Below, piece after piece: positions 25,917-32,927 of a stretch of DNA of 58,166 nt. Numbering within the stretch: position 1 is the first letter of the stretch; each line of letters opens with the position of its first letter. Both the position numbers and the translations under genes were made by a program. This DNA comes from an uncultured Hyphomicrobiales bacterium. GTDB lineage: Bacteria > Pseudomonadota > Alphaproteobacteria > Rhizobiales > Beijerinckiaceae. Location of the stretch: contig CAIZGR010000607.1 in NCBI GenBank assembly GCA_903932535.1, positions 1 through 58,166 of the forward strand. Direction: 5' to 3'. The notes under the pieces are model-generated. The model was given only the letters and a program-made list of their open reading frames with translations. It ran no database searches and was not told where the DNA came from.

Positions 25917-26328
25917 AATACGCGACCCACCGTCCGAACAGCCAGCGCCCGGAACCATCACCAATCCGCTCTTTGCTGCTTGGCGTCCGATCCTTCGCCG
26001 GCGCCTTGAGCGCGTCAGGATCGCTCTTGATCTTGGCGCGGCGATCGTCCTTGATCCCATGCGCGGCCTGCTTCTGGCGCTTGGCCTTGTTGATCGCCGG
26101 CATATCCTGCTTTTGGGTTTTCACCGCGGCGCATTTCGGATGTGCGATTCCGCGGTTCTTCCCGTCGTTCGACCCGCCCAGCCCCAAAGGGCGAACGTGC
26201 TCGTCGATGAAATCCCCGACGATCTTCAACCCGCACACGCAGCATAGGCCCTTCTCGCGCTCGAACAGGGCGAGGCGCTGGCGTTTCGATAGGGGCTTGC
26301 GGCGCGTGGTAGAGACGTCTTCGGTCAT
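25906..26328 (-). CDS. HNH endonuclease
   Basis: A 140-residue protein from the ATG at 26328; AGAGG sits 7 bases upstream and the start overlaps the previous gene's stop in ATGA. The motif order is clear: CCVCG, then FIDEHVRPLGLGG (the H of HNH), NDGKNRGIAHPKCAAVK. Such small HNH enzymes nick or cut DNA and occur in phages for packaging, homing or host DNA damage. It ends the (-) early operon. The Lys/Arg-rich C-terminus likely binds DNA. Confidence 0.8.
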   Translation of the reverse strand: MTEDVSTTRRKPLSKRQRLALFEREKGLCCVCGLKIVGDFIDEHVRPLGLGGSNDGKNRGIAHPKCAAVKTQKQDMPAINKAKRQKQAAHGIKDDRRAKIKSDPDALKAPAKDRTPSSKERIGDGSGRWLFGRWVAYFRP

Positions 26329-27164
26329 AGGCCAGCCTCTGGGCGATAAGGCGCATGTTGATTGCTGCGCTTCCAAAGCATGTGCTCATCGCCGCGCATG
26401 AGAGCCAAATGTGCAATTACGTCATCGGTCGGACACATGGCGCCCGCCCACGATCCAGAATAATAAGCGATCGGGTGAAGGCATAGAGCGGCGAGGATTC
26501 TTCCGTCCTTGAACGCCACTGTTGGGCGCAGTCGCCGAAAAATATAGGTTACACCGCTTCGACGGCTCGATTCTACAAACATGCCGGTCAGTAGATATTG
26601 CTTCAATTGCCGGTGGCGGATCATGCCGCCAAGGGTCTGGACGGCGTTGTGCTCCTGCTCGATCCCCCAAGCATCGGCGGCCGTGAGCGTTTCCAGAGCC
26701 ATCCCCAGCGAATGAACGCGGGGGACTTTCCCCCATTCGATCCTGCCGCCCTCATTCCAGACGTAAATGTCGCAGTGCCAGCGCCAGGACCAGAAGATAT
26801 TCCGAACCTTCGCCTTTTCGGCTTTTACTGCTTCGTCCTCGCCAGCCCCGGCGCCCAGCGCGGCCAGTTCCGCCGCCTTCGGATAGGTCGGTTCAACCAC
26901 TAGCCGCAGGCCATCCATCGGCATCGGAATTCCCGCCCATTCTTGCCGTTCGGCGGCGAGCCAACGCAGACCGTTTCGCAGCCCGGCCATGCCGTCAAAC
27001 CGTTCGAGCACTTGGGCGGCGCGCGCCTTATCCTCCGGCGGTGCGGGCGACAGCGTAGGCGCTAACCGTGGAAGCCTCGACGCGCTTTTTCCGGCCGCGC
27101 CTTGGCTTTTCCGAAACTCCCGCTCCATCGCTCGACGTTGCTGGCGGTTCATCGGAAGGTTCAT
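26325..27164 (-). CDS. Hypothetical early protein
   Basis: 279 residues from ATG 27164 (AGGAG about 10 bases upstream). It begins MNLPMNRQQRRAMEREFRK, a basic helix, followed by globular segments with many Trp (IFWSWRWHCDIYVWNEGGRIEWGKVPRVHS). No recognised family. Its first 137 bases overlap the end of the previous gene in another frame, an unusually long overlap in this genome. Confidence 0.6.
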   Translation of the reverse strand: MNLPMNRQQRRAMEREFRKSQGAAGKSASRLPRLAPTLSPAPPEDKARAAQVLERFDGMAGLRNGLRWLAAERQEWAGIPMPMDGLRLVVEPTYPKAAELAALGAGAGEDEAVKAEKAKVRNIFWSWRWHCDIYVWNEGGRIEWGKVPRVHSLGMALETLTAADAWGIEQEHNAVQTLGGMIRHRQLKQYLLTGMFVESSRRSGVTYIFRRLRPTVAFKDGRILAALCLHPIAYYSGSWAGAMCPTDDVIAHLALMRGDEHMLWKRSNQHAPYRPEAGL

Positions 27165-27426
27165 TTGCGGCGGACTCCTGGGCGGTGATCGGGTCAAAAT
27201 CAGCGATGATGTATTCGTGGGTTTTTTCGTCGAAGTCCTTGGCGCGGACATAGACGGGGCGCCCATCGGCATCGCGCTTCCCGGAGTCGACCAGCAGCGC
27301 GTAACCCCTGCGGATCATGTCTTTCACGATCCTGGCGGCGCGGATACAATCAGCCGGGTTGCTCGGGTCGAACAACAGTTTCGTGTCGCCGGCGCCAACA
27401 TTTAGAATTCCAACGGTCCCGCTCAT
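27028..27426 (-). CDS. Hypothetical early protein
   Basis: A 132-residue protein coupled by ATGA to the gene before it. The first 80 residues look folded (ILNVGAGDTKLLFDPSNPADC, then MIRRGYALLVDSGKRDADGRPVYVRAKDF), and the C-terminus is disordered then basic (EKPRRGRKKRVE). No family recognised. Confidence 0.6.
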   Translation of the reverse strand: MSGTVGILNVGAGDTKLLFDPSNPADCIRAARIVKDMIRRGYALLVDSGKRDADGRPVYVRAKDFDEKTHEYIIADFDPITAQESAANEPSDEPPATSSDGAGVSEKPRRGRKKRVEASTVSAYAVARTAGG

Positions 27427-27629
27427 CCCATCACCCTCACTTCAAACCGTTTGCTCAACACGTCACGCAGCACAGGAACGTCAGCCGTGTGTACATGGAG
27501 GCGATCCGCGCCCATCTGGAGCGCAACGCCCACTTCCTTGCCGACGCCGCGCCAGATGATTTTTCCGCGTTGCGTGGCGACGATGGTTCCGCGCGCGGCG
27601 TGGTCTGAGCCATTGATGTTCAGCGTCAT
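27423..27629 (-). CDS. Small hypothetical early protein
   Basis: A 68-residue protein with beta-strand pattern (GTIVATQRGKIIWRGVGKEVGVALQMGADRL). Both ends are ATGA overlaps with neighbours (27423-27426 and 27626-27629), so it is translated as part of a coupled chain. Function unknown. Confidence 0.6.
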   Translation of the reverse strand: MTLNINGSDHAARGTIVATQRGKIIWRGVGKEVGVALQMGADRLHVHTADVPVLRDVLSKRFEVRVMG

Positions 27630-27799
27630 ATAAAATCATCCCCTTCAACAAAAACCTGCGTGTAAAAATTGGCGAGCGGACGGCAATCGACTTGCACATC
27701 GGTAACCGTCAATTCGTGGTCGTTGTAAAGGTCAATGACGATCTTTTGAATGGCGGTTTCTGCGGCCTTTACCGCCAATTTCTGCTCATTTGTCAGCAT
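27626..27799 (-). CDS. Small hypothetical early protein (57 aa)
   Basis: 57 codons from the ATG at 27799, running to a TGA that overlaps the next ATG. It is acidic, with a helix (TNEQKLAVKAAETAIQKIVIDLYNDHE) and a strand-rich end (TVTDVQVDCRPLANFYTQVFVE). Its perfect fit between two coupled genes and good codon use support it. It overlaps the NinB gene end by 14 bases. Confidence 0.62.
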   Translation of the reverse strand: MLTNEQKLAVKAAETAIQKIVIDLYNDHELTVTDVQVDCRPLANFYTQVFVEGDDFI

Positions 27800-28223
27800 T
27801 TTTCTTCACCCTCTTTTTCTTCGGCACAGCTTCTGGGTCATGCGGGTCATAGAGCACAACGCCATTCTGCGCGCACCAGGCTTCAATAAGCGAGATCAGA
27901 GCCGCCATGTCCTCGACGCTCAATTCGCTGGACTGGTAGCCGATTGTCACGATTCCTTGGCCATCCAGTGATGGAAGGAAATCGACCTCGCGGCCAAGAG
28001 CATGGAGGAACAGCGATTTCCACTCGAACGGCGTGTATTTTCGACCGGCATGTTCCTTTTGCTCGGATATTTGCCCGAGCATTGCCCACATGCGCGCGTT
28101 CTGGTCGAGCCGGCGGCGTGGGCCTTCGAAGGTGACGCGGGAATCCTGCCGCCCGCGCATGCACCAGTCGGCGGCCTTGCGGCGTATTGCGTCCGTGTGA
28201 AGCACGAGCGTAATTTTCGTCAC
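27786..28223 (-). CDS. ninB: NinB-family recombination protein
   Basis: A 145-residue protein resembling NinB (Orf) of lambda, a single-strand-binding recombination mediator that can replace RecFOR in phage recombination. Seen: a basic early part, the core PRRRLDQNARMWAMLGQISEQ, FEWKSLFLHALGREVDFLPSL, and the strand-helix ending SSELSVEDMAALISLIEAW, followed by a Lys-rich tail. It is in the same operon as Bet, supporting a recombination role. Confidence 0.75.
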   Translation of the reverse strand: MTKITLVLHTDAIRRKAADWCMRGRQDSRVTFEGPRRRLDQNARMWAMLGQISEQKEHAGRKYTPFEWKSLFLHALGREVDFLPSLDGQGIVTIGYQSSELSVEDMAALISLIEAWCAQNGVVLYDPHDPEAVPKKKRVKKNADK

Positions 28224-28408
28224 CGTTCCGCCTCCGGGGTAGACAGGTAAGCGCGGAGTCCTTCTCGGTAGAGCCGCTGAGCATCAACCAGCGCGCTTGA
28301 CCGGCTCTCATAAATATCACGAGCAAGCCGCAGGGCGACGCAAATATCAAGTTCGACCTGTGCGATAGAAAACGCCTCGGCCAGCTTCAGCAGTTCGTCC
28401 TTGGTCAC
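28220..28408 (-). CDS. Small hypothetical early protein
   Basis: A 62-residue protein from GTG 28408. That start follows the upstream gene's stop and a purine-rich AAAGGG. Longer in-frame starts would overlap the HTH-like gene. Helical (KDELLKLAEAFSIAQVELDICVAL, then RDIYESRSSALVDAQRLYREGLRAYL). It may form a coiled dimer. Its stop overlaps the NinB start in ATGA. Confidence 0.5.
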   Translation of the reverse strand: MTKDELLKLAEAFSIAQVELDICVALRLARDIYESRSSALVDAQRLYREGLRAYLSTPEAER

Positions 28409-28412
28409 GGCG

Positions 28413-28625
28413 TCAGCCCTTTCGTTTGAGTATGGAGCGCCCTTGTTCGGTAGCGACAGCGCGTCTTTTGTGTGCTGGGTTATGCGGCTCCCAAGATGTG
28501 ACAAGCCCGAGTTTGGAAAGCCTTCTGAATGCTGACGCGCACATCTCCCATTGGACGCCGGGATATTCAGCGCCGCGTGGCTGAACGGCGGCGAGTTCCA
28601 GCCAGTTCTTGTCAGCCTTGCGCAT
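28413..28625 (-). CDS. Small winged-helix-like protein
   Basis: A 70-residue basic protein with the look of a winged-helix DNA-binding domain: helix AFRRLSKLGLVTSW followed by a basic wing (EPHNPAHKRRAVATEQGRSIL), as in the C-terminal half of MarR-type domains. It could regulate the early operon. No ribosome site is obvious; translation may couple to the gene 15 bases upstream. Confidence 0.55.
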   Translation of the reverse strand: MRKADKNWLELAAVQPRGAEYPGVQWEMCASAFRRLSKLGLVTSWEPHNPAHKRRAVATEQGRSILKRKG

Positions 28626-28640
28626 GACGCCAGGCTGAGT

Positions 28641-28805
28641 CTAGCGCGGCGAGGCGCTATGGCCCTTTGCTTTGCGGCGATCTGTCAATATCGGTGAGCA
28701 TCCATGGCAATAGCGCGGATACCCCGGTTCTTGAAAATCGTCCATCCATTCGCCGCATCTTTCGCACATGATTCCGGAAAGCATCATTTCGGCAATATCG
28801 CCCAT
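28641..28805 (-). CDS. Zinc-ribbon small protein (54 aa)
   Basis: 54 codons from the ATG at 28805, with a G-rich site 8 bases upstream. Two CxxC knuckles are visible: CERC (residues 14-17) and CHGC (33-36), a four-Cys zinc ribbon, followed by a basic tail. Phages often carry such ribbons as small regulators or nucleic-acid binders. Confidence 0.6.
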   Translation of the reverse strand: MGDIAEMMLSGIMCERCGEWMDDFQEPGYPRYCHGCSPILTDRRKAKGHSASPR

Positions 28806-28808
28806 CGC

Positions 28809-29258
28809 TTAGCCCCCCGCTTCTTCGAGCGCCTTGACGGCGACCCGACGCATTTCGGTAATGTGGTTGAGCGCGTGGGCGTGCTGGTCCTGGCTGGCCG
28901 GGCAATCGCCAAGGTGCATACCGCGAATGGTCGTCAGAGCCTCGCGCAGGCGTCCGGTTTCGGTGCTGTCGGCGGCCGTCGCTTTTGGCTTGCTGGCGGC
29001 GATCATGGCATCAGCAAGCATATAAGAGTCCCGCGCGATCATTTTCGCACGCTGATCATTGCTCATCCCTGCAAATCTATTGGCCAATTCAGAGGTCCGT
29101 GAGGATAGAAGCCCAGTCAACGCCTGTCCCGCGAACCAATCCCGGCAAGACAACCCAATTTCGGGAAATGGGTAGCCAGGGGCTTGCTGGCCGGTGGAAG
29201 GGTCAACTGGCGGAATGACCGGGAAAGCCGCGCCGCCGTCGTCAATATTGTTCGTCAT
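28809..29258 (-). CDS. Hypothetical phage protein
   Basis: A 149-residue protein. The segment GLSCRDWFAGQALTGLL, with the preceding YPFPEIG, recurs in many phage early proteins of unknown function. The C-terminal half is helical and contains a Cys/His stretch (DCPASQDQHAHALNH) that may bind metal. It lies three bases after Bet. Confidence 0.6.
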   Translation of the reverse strand: MTNNIDDGGAAFPVIPPVDPSTGQQAPGYPFPEIGLSCRDWFAGQALTGLLSSRTSELANRFAGMSNDQRAKMIARDSYMLADAMIAASKPKATAADSTETGRLREALTTIRGMHLGDCPASQDQHAHALNHITEMRRVAVKALEEAGG

Positions 29259-29261
29259 TGT

Positions 29262-30368
29262 TCAGCCCTCCAGCTCAGAAACCCGCCCGCGCAACATCTG
29301 CACGAGCCCGGTCAAATCCTCGTCGGCCAGTTCCTTTTCAATCGGCCCGACGATCAGCGTGTAAGCCGCTTCCGCGCTTTCCTCGCTGTCTGCGAAGGCA
29401 AGAGCGTGGCCGAGGTCTTCACGGACCTTGGCGGCGTCGATCTTGGCGGCGGGCGGCGGCGGCGGCGCGCGGCGTTCCTGCGCCGGTTGCGTGTGCGCAG
29501 CGTCCGCCGCCTGCTTCATCAGCGCCGGCATGTGCGGCTTGAGCGCGGCCTGCCCATCGGCGGTGAGCGCATTGTAAAATGAGTCGAACATTTTCCGGCC
29601 CTGGGCGGCAGCGTCGCGCGCGTCCAGCAACAGGCTGGCGATCCCGTTGGACGGCGCCGGTTCGTCCTTCGGCGGTTCGATAGTGGCGGGCGGCGGGGGC
29701 GGAGGGACGCGGCGCGCGGGCGGCTCCGACGCCTCATAAATCCGCTGGCCTTCCATTTCTTCAGCGGCATACTCGTTCCCGATCTCCTCGGGAAACGCCG
29801 CGCGCAACGCCGCCGCCTCGGCGCACTTCTCCAACTGGCCGCGTGGGCGCTTCTGCCATTGGGCATTGGGCGTCTCGTCCTCGCGCCCAGCCTTGGCGTA
29901 GGCTTCCAACCAATCAACCTGTGGACCAGGAAAGGCGCAGCGCTGGCCGACAACAAGTCGGTAGAGTGTAACCTGCGCCCATTCGGGACGCTCGATGATC
30001 TCTTTTCCGACTTTGCTTTTCATCATCGGCCCAAATTCTGTCCGGTCTTTTCCGGCATAGAGCCCGGTCCTGAATGCCGTCGTGCGCAGTTCTGTGATCG
30101 AAGGCCAAACCGTGTCGACCATCCTTCTCAAGACAGTCGAGTACATCGGAACGATATGGACCGGGCGCTTGAACACGTCGAGGTTGCGCGCCTTGCAATA
30201 GGTCAGCGCCATGACGACGGATTCGCCCATTGTTGCGTTCGGGAAAATGGCGTCGATCAGCACTTTCCAACGAACATTGTCGATCCCGAAGGTTTCGCCC
30301 AAGTCAGGGATATAGGCGAGACGCATGTTTTTGAATTCGACGTCTGTAATCAGTTCTTGTCCCATCAC
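29262..30368 (-). CDS. bet: Phage recombination protein Bet (single-strand annealing)
   Basis: A 368-residue RecT/Redbeta-superfamily annealase. Family motifs: CKARNLDVFKRPVHIVPMYS, TVWPSITELRTTAFRTG, then WAQVTLYRLVVGQR and KRPRGQLEKCAEAAALR, ending in GNEYAAEEM near residue 210. The remaining 150 residues are Pro/Ala-rich then helical, longer than typical and probably a partner-binding tail. It promotes annealing during recombination-dependent replication. No partner exonuclease was recognised nearby. Starts in ATGA overlap with the upstream gene. Confidence 0.88.
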   Translation of the reverse strand: MMGQELITDVEFKNMRLAYIPDLGETFGIDNVRWKVLIDAIFPNATMGESVVMALTYCKARNLDVFKRPVHIVPMYSTVLRRMVDTVWPSITELRTTAFRTGLYAGKDRTEFGPMMKSKVGKEIIERPEWAQVTLYRLVVGQRCAFPGPQVDWLEAYAKAGREDETPNAQWQKRPRGQLEKCAEAAALRAAFPEEIGNEYAAEEMEGQRIYEASEPPARRVPPPPPPATIEPPKDEPAPSNGIASLLLDARDAAAQGRKMFDSFYNALTADGQAALKPHMPALMKQAADAAHTQPAQERRAPPPPPAAKIDAAKVREDLGHALAFADSEESAEAAYTLIVGPIEKELADEDLTGLVQMLRGRVSELEG

Positions 30369-31387
30369 ACCACCTTCGTTCTTGTCGCCATTTTGATCCC
30401 AGGCACTTCCATGCCGCCGCGCGCCAGCATTTCCGCGTGGTCGAGCGCGGCATCGAGCAGCCGCGCCGGAAGCGTGTTCAGCGTCGAGAGATAGGCCAGC
30501 AGCGCACGCTGGTCCGTGATCTCGTAGATTTCTTGCTCGCGCGCCGACATGGCCTTGGGGCCGGTCCCGATCTTGACGCGCTCGGGCTCCTTTTCTTTCG
30601 GCGGCGCCTTCGGCTGTTCGATCTTGGGAAGATCAACGCCGATTGGGAGCATTGCCTTCAGATCGGCCTTTTCCTTCTCGGCGGCAGCGACGGCAGCGGC
30701 ATGTTCGGCGGCGACACGTTCGTTCTCGGCCTTGGCTTCGGCGGCGCGACGCGCGGTTTCAGCCTCGATAAATGCAACCGTCAGGCTTTTCGTCCAGGTC
30801 TTTGCCTTGTCGGCGCGATCCTTGACCGCCTTCCACTTCTCGTCGATTGCTCGCCCTGCCTTCAAGAACTCGTCTTTCTCGGCCTCGCGGGCTTTCTCGG
30901 CCGCCGTCTCGATCTTGCCAAACGCCGCGGCGAAGTTCGCAGCGCGGTCCGCTTCCTTCTGAGTCTGGATCGGGTGGCCAAGCTCTTTCAGCCATGCGAG
31001 GATTTCGGCGCGCTTCGCGTCCATCTCCGCATTGAGCTTCTCGTTCAGCGGGCGCTCGTCATCCGCCGCCGGCGCCGACACATCGACGGTGACGGTATCA
31101 GCCCAGCGCCCGGTTTGCTGGAACGTCTGATAATCCTCGTAGGAGACGGCGTTTCGGCACACAGAGCCGAATAGTTCTTCCATCTGGTCGCCCTTTGTCG
31201 GCTGGTAGCCGGACGAGACGGCGCAGAGCCATTCTTCGCCGTCGAGCCAGAAAGCAACGGATCGCCCGTCGCGCGTTCGGTAATACCCGGCTTGCGGCGG
31301 ATCAGCCTCGCCAGCGACAGCGCGCGGCGGCAAGGGTGGGTTCTTGCCGGCCATCTGGGCTCGCCAAAAATCGAATGTGTCGCTCAT
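30365..31387 (-). CDS. Coiled-coil protein next to Bet
   Basis: A 340-residue protein. Residues 1-110 look globular (YYRTRDGRSVAFWLDGEEW); 115-250 form a long Ala/Glu/Lys coiled coil; then a Pro/Lys linker and a C-terminal helical domain. Coupled to Bet by ATGA, so a recombination-related role is plausible. No nuclease motif was found, which argues against the missing exonuclease. Confidence 0.6.
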   Translation of the reverse strand: MSDTFDFWRAQMAGKNPPLPPRAVAGEADPPQAGYYRTRDGRSVAFWLDGEEWLCAVSSGYQPTKGDQMEELFGSVCRNAVSYEDYQTFQQTGRWADTVTVDVSAPAADDERPLNEKLNAEMDAKRAEILAWLKELGHPIQTQKEADRAANFAAAFGKIETAAEKAREAEKDEFLKAGRAIDEKWKAVKDRADKAKTWTKSLTVAFIEAETARRAAEAKAENERVAAEHAAAVAAAEKEKADLKAMLPIGVDLPKIEQPKAPPKEKEPERVKIGTGPKAMSAREQEIYEITDQRALLAYLSTLNTLPARLLDAALDHAEMLARGGMEVPGIKMATRTKVV

Positions 31388-31665
31388 GCCGCCTGTTCCC
31401 CAAGCTTGCGCCGATCAATCTCGGCATCGCACAGCAGCGCCGCCGCCTCACGCATGGCTTCGTCGGCGCAGATGATGTAGCCAGACCGCTCCCAATGGTT
31501 CGGGGCCTCGTAACCCAGCCCAATGGCAGGTTCGCCAGACCGCGACATCAGATCGTCGATCACGGTGTTGAACTCGGGCCGCTCGCGCAGCCAGTATTTC
31601 AGCGCGGTCAACGCCACGCTGGTTTTGCAGATGAAAGGCCGCTGCTTTCTCAGGGATTTGTTCAT
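31384..31665 (-). CDS. Small hypothetical early protein
   Basis: A 93-residue soluble protein with a basic N-terminus (MNKSLRKQRPFICK) and two helices. AGGAG precedes the ATG at 31665, which itself overlaps the end of a tiny membrane ORF. Coupled by ATGA to the downstream coiled-coil gene. No family recognised. Confidence 0.58.
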   Translation of the reverse strand: MNKSLRKQRPFICKTSVALTALKYWLRERPEFNTVIDDLMSRSGEPAIGLGYEAPNHWERSGYIICADEAMREAAALLCDAEIDRRKLGEQAA

Positions 31666-31754
31666 TTACCTCTCCTGTCCTTGATGATGTTGAAGATGGA
31701 CAGGGCTCCGAGCACAATGCTGGGCGCCATGCAGACGAAAAACGCGGTGGTCAT
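31662..31754 (-). CDS. 30-residue single-pass membrane peptide
   Basis: A 31-codon ORF whose ATG (31754) overlaps the previous stop in ATGA and whose TGA overlaps the next ATG. It encodes one hydrophobic segment (TAFFVCMAPSIVLGALSIF) and a basic end (KDRRGK). The exact fit on both sides in a coupled operon argues that it is real. Possible inhibitor or membrane anchor; function unknown. Confidence 0.5.
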   Translation of the reverse strand: MTTAFFVCMAPSIVLGALSIFNIIKDRRGK

Positions 31755-32122
31755 GCAATTTCGACGTCGCTTGGGGCGTCGCTCACGACCGCGAGCGACG
31801 GCGGCGCGATGGGAGCGACAGGGGAAGCCGCGGGCTGTGCCTCCAGATCAGCGAGCACTTGCTCTTTTTTGGCGTCGGCCTTGGCCTTCAGGTCGCGGTA
31901 ATAGCCAATGTCCCAAGCGCAACCGAGCATGAAGCGCATTGCGTCCACGAGCGGCCCTTTCTCGATCAGAGCTTGCTCGATCAGGGAATCTTCATCGGCT
32001 GCGCAAATCATCGCGGCGGCGTCGAGCAAGTCGCTTTCGAGCGCCGACGCCTTGTCAGGAAAAACCGTGTCGGAAAACAGCCCCTTAACCGCGCCTCTGA
32101 TTTCGGAATAAGAGATATACAT
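31751..32122 (-). CDS. First gene of the leftward early operon, hypothetical
   Basis: A 123-residue acidic protein. GAAGGAG, 8 bases upstream, selects ATG 32122 over an in-frame start at 32161. Helical throughout (residues 20-95) with a Pro/Ala-rich C-terminus. It is the first gene behind the leftward promoter at 32165-32192, so it is expected to be among the earliest made. No family recognised. Confidence 0.62.
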   Translation of the reverse strand: MYISYSEIRGAVKGLFSDTVFPDKASALESDLLDAAAMICAADEDSLIEQALIEKGPLVDAMRFMLGCAWDIGYYRDLKAKADAKKEQVLADLEAQPAASPVAPIAPPSLAVVSDAPSDVEIA

Positions 32123-32164
32123 AGCAAAGACTCCTTCGTCGTCTTGCAGGATCAAGACCACAAA

Positions 32165-32192
32165 TTTATATCGCGCTTCGGTATTCAGTCAA
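32165..32192 (-). promoter_or_regulatory. Leftward early promoter (sigma-70 type)
   Basis: Read on the minus strand: TTGACT, 16-base spacer, TATAAA, close to consensus. It would start transcription near 32158, giving a 36-base leader with GAAGGAG before ATG 32122. The spacer ends in GCGCGA, as in other promoters here. Confidence 0.7.
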
Positions 32193-32249
32193 GCAGGAAA
32201 ACGCAAATATTTTGCTTGAATTTATCTCGCCTCGCGGTTAGCATCCGCG
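32189..32249. promoter_or_regulatory. Operator-like inverted repeats in divergent control region
   Basis: Three nested symmetries: TCAAGC (32189-32194) with GCTTGA (32214-32219); GCAAA-TAT-TTTGC (32203-32215); and CGCGG (32233-32237) with CCGCG (32245-32249). They overlap the -35 elements of both promoters and the rightward -10, where a repressor would act. The HTH protein at 32251 is the obvious candidate ligand. Confidence 0.5.
32216..32244 (+). promoter_or_regulatory. Rightward promoter giving a leaderless transcript
   Basis: TTGAAT (32216-32221), 17-base spacer, TAGCAT (32239-32244). The expected start is 6-7 bases on, at the A of ATG 32251. No ribosome-binding sequence precedes that ATG, which fits a leaderless mRNA such as that made from lambda pRM. 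Confidence 0.55.
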
Positions 32250-32250
32250 A

Positions 32251-32562
32251 ATGACACAAAATCTCCCCCCCGGACGCCCGAGATTGGCGCGGCTCGAACC
32301 ATCTTACTCATTGGTCCGCGCTCTTGGTGGGCCATCAGCAGTCGCGCGCGAGATTGGAATTATGCAACATCGCGTGAGTTTTTGGTCAACTCCGAAAGAA
32401 AAAGGCGGATGCGGTGGTTTGGTCCCTCGTCCGCAATATGCAGCGGTCATCGCCATGTGTGACCGGCTGGGCGTTCCGCATTGTTTCGACGCTGAGGGGC
32501 GCCTCGCTCTTGGTGCTATCAAAGATGAAAAGCAGCAGGCGAGAAAGGCTAAAAAGCAATGA
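32251..32562 (+). CDS. HTH regulator (Cro/CI or YdaS-like)
   Basis: A 103-residue basic protein. Residues 20-50 form a helix-turn-helix (LVRALGGPSAVAREIGIMQHRVSFW), the pattern of YdaS/Cro-like phage regulators in which a Gly-Gly-x-Ser-x-Val-Ala helix is followed by the recognition helix. The end is Lys-rich. It faces the leftward operon across a region of inverted repeats, so it probably sets early transcription and its own level. Stop overlaps the next start (ATGA). Confidence 0.7.
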   Translation: MTQNLPPGRPRLARLEPSYSLVRALGGPSAVAREIGIMQHRVSFWSTPKEKGGCGGLVPRPQYAAVIAMCDRLGVPHCFDAEGRLALGAIKDEKQQARKAKKQ

Positions 32563-32888
32563 TTATTCGAGACGCACAGCAGCTTTTCGCGCTGCTGGAG
32601 GATGGGCAATTGAACGTCGATCTGATGCACGACATCAACGACGCGATGCAGGCGACGCGCGACGCCGCCGGCAACAAGGGGAAAGCCAAAGCGATCATCA
32701 CCCTGAAGATTGAGTTGACCACCAGCGGCGTCTCGACCGAGATCAACGCCGACTATGCCGTCAAAAAGCCGAAGATCAAGCGCGCGCCGACGCTGTTCTT
32801 CGCCACTGACCAAGGCCTGTCCGATCAGCATCCGAAGCAGATGGACCTTGGCTTCCGCGACATCAAGAAGACGGCGGCGGGCGAATAA
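32559..32888 (+). CDS. Hypothetical protein upstream of DUF2303
   Basis: A 109-residue protein with a helical start (DAQQLFALLEDGQLNVDLMHDINDAM), a strand (KAIITLKIELTTSG) and a basic region (AVKKPKIKRAPTLFF), ending DQHPKQMDLGF. This layout recurs immediately before DUF2303 genes in other phages, as far as I know. Role unknown. Coupled to the HTH gene. Confidence 0.6.
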   Translation: MIIRDAQQLFALLEDGQLNVDLMHDINDAMQATRDAAGNKGKAKAIITLKIELTTSGVSTEINADYAVKKPKIKRAPTLFFATDQGLSDQHPKQMDLGFRDIKKTAAGE

Positions 32889-32927
32889 CCCGGCGCCTTT
32901 CCCCAAACCCAATATAAGGAAATCCAT

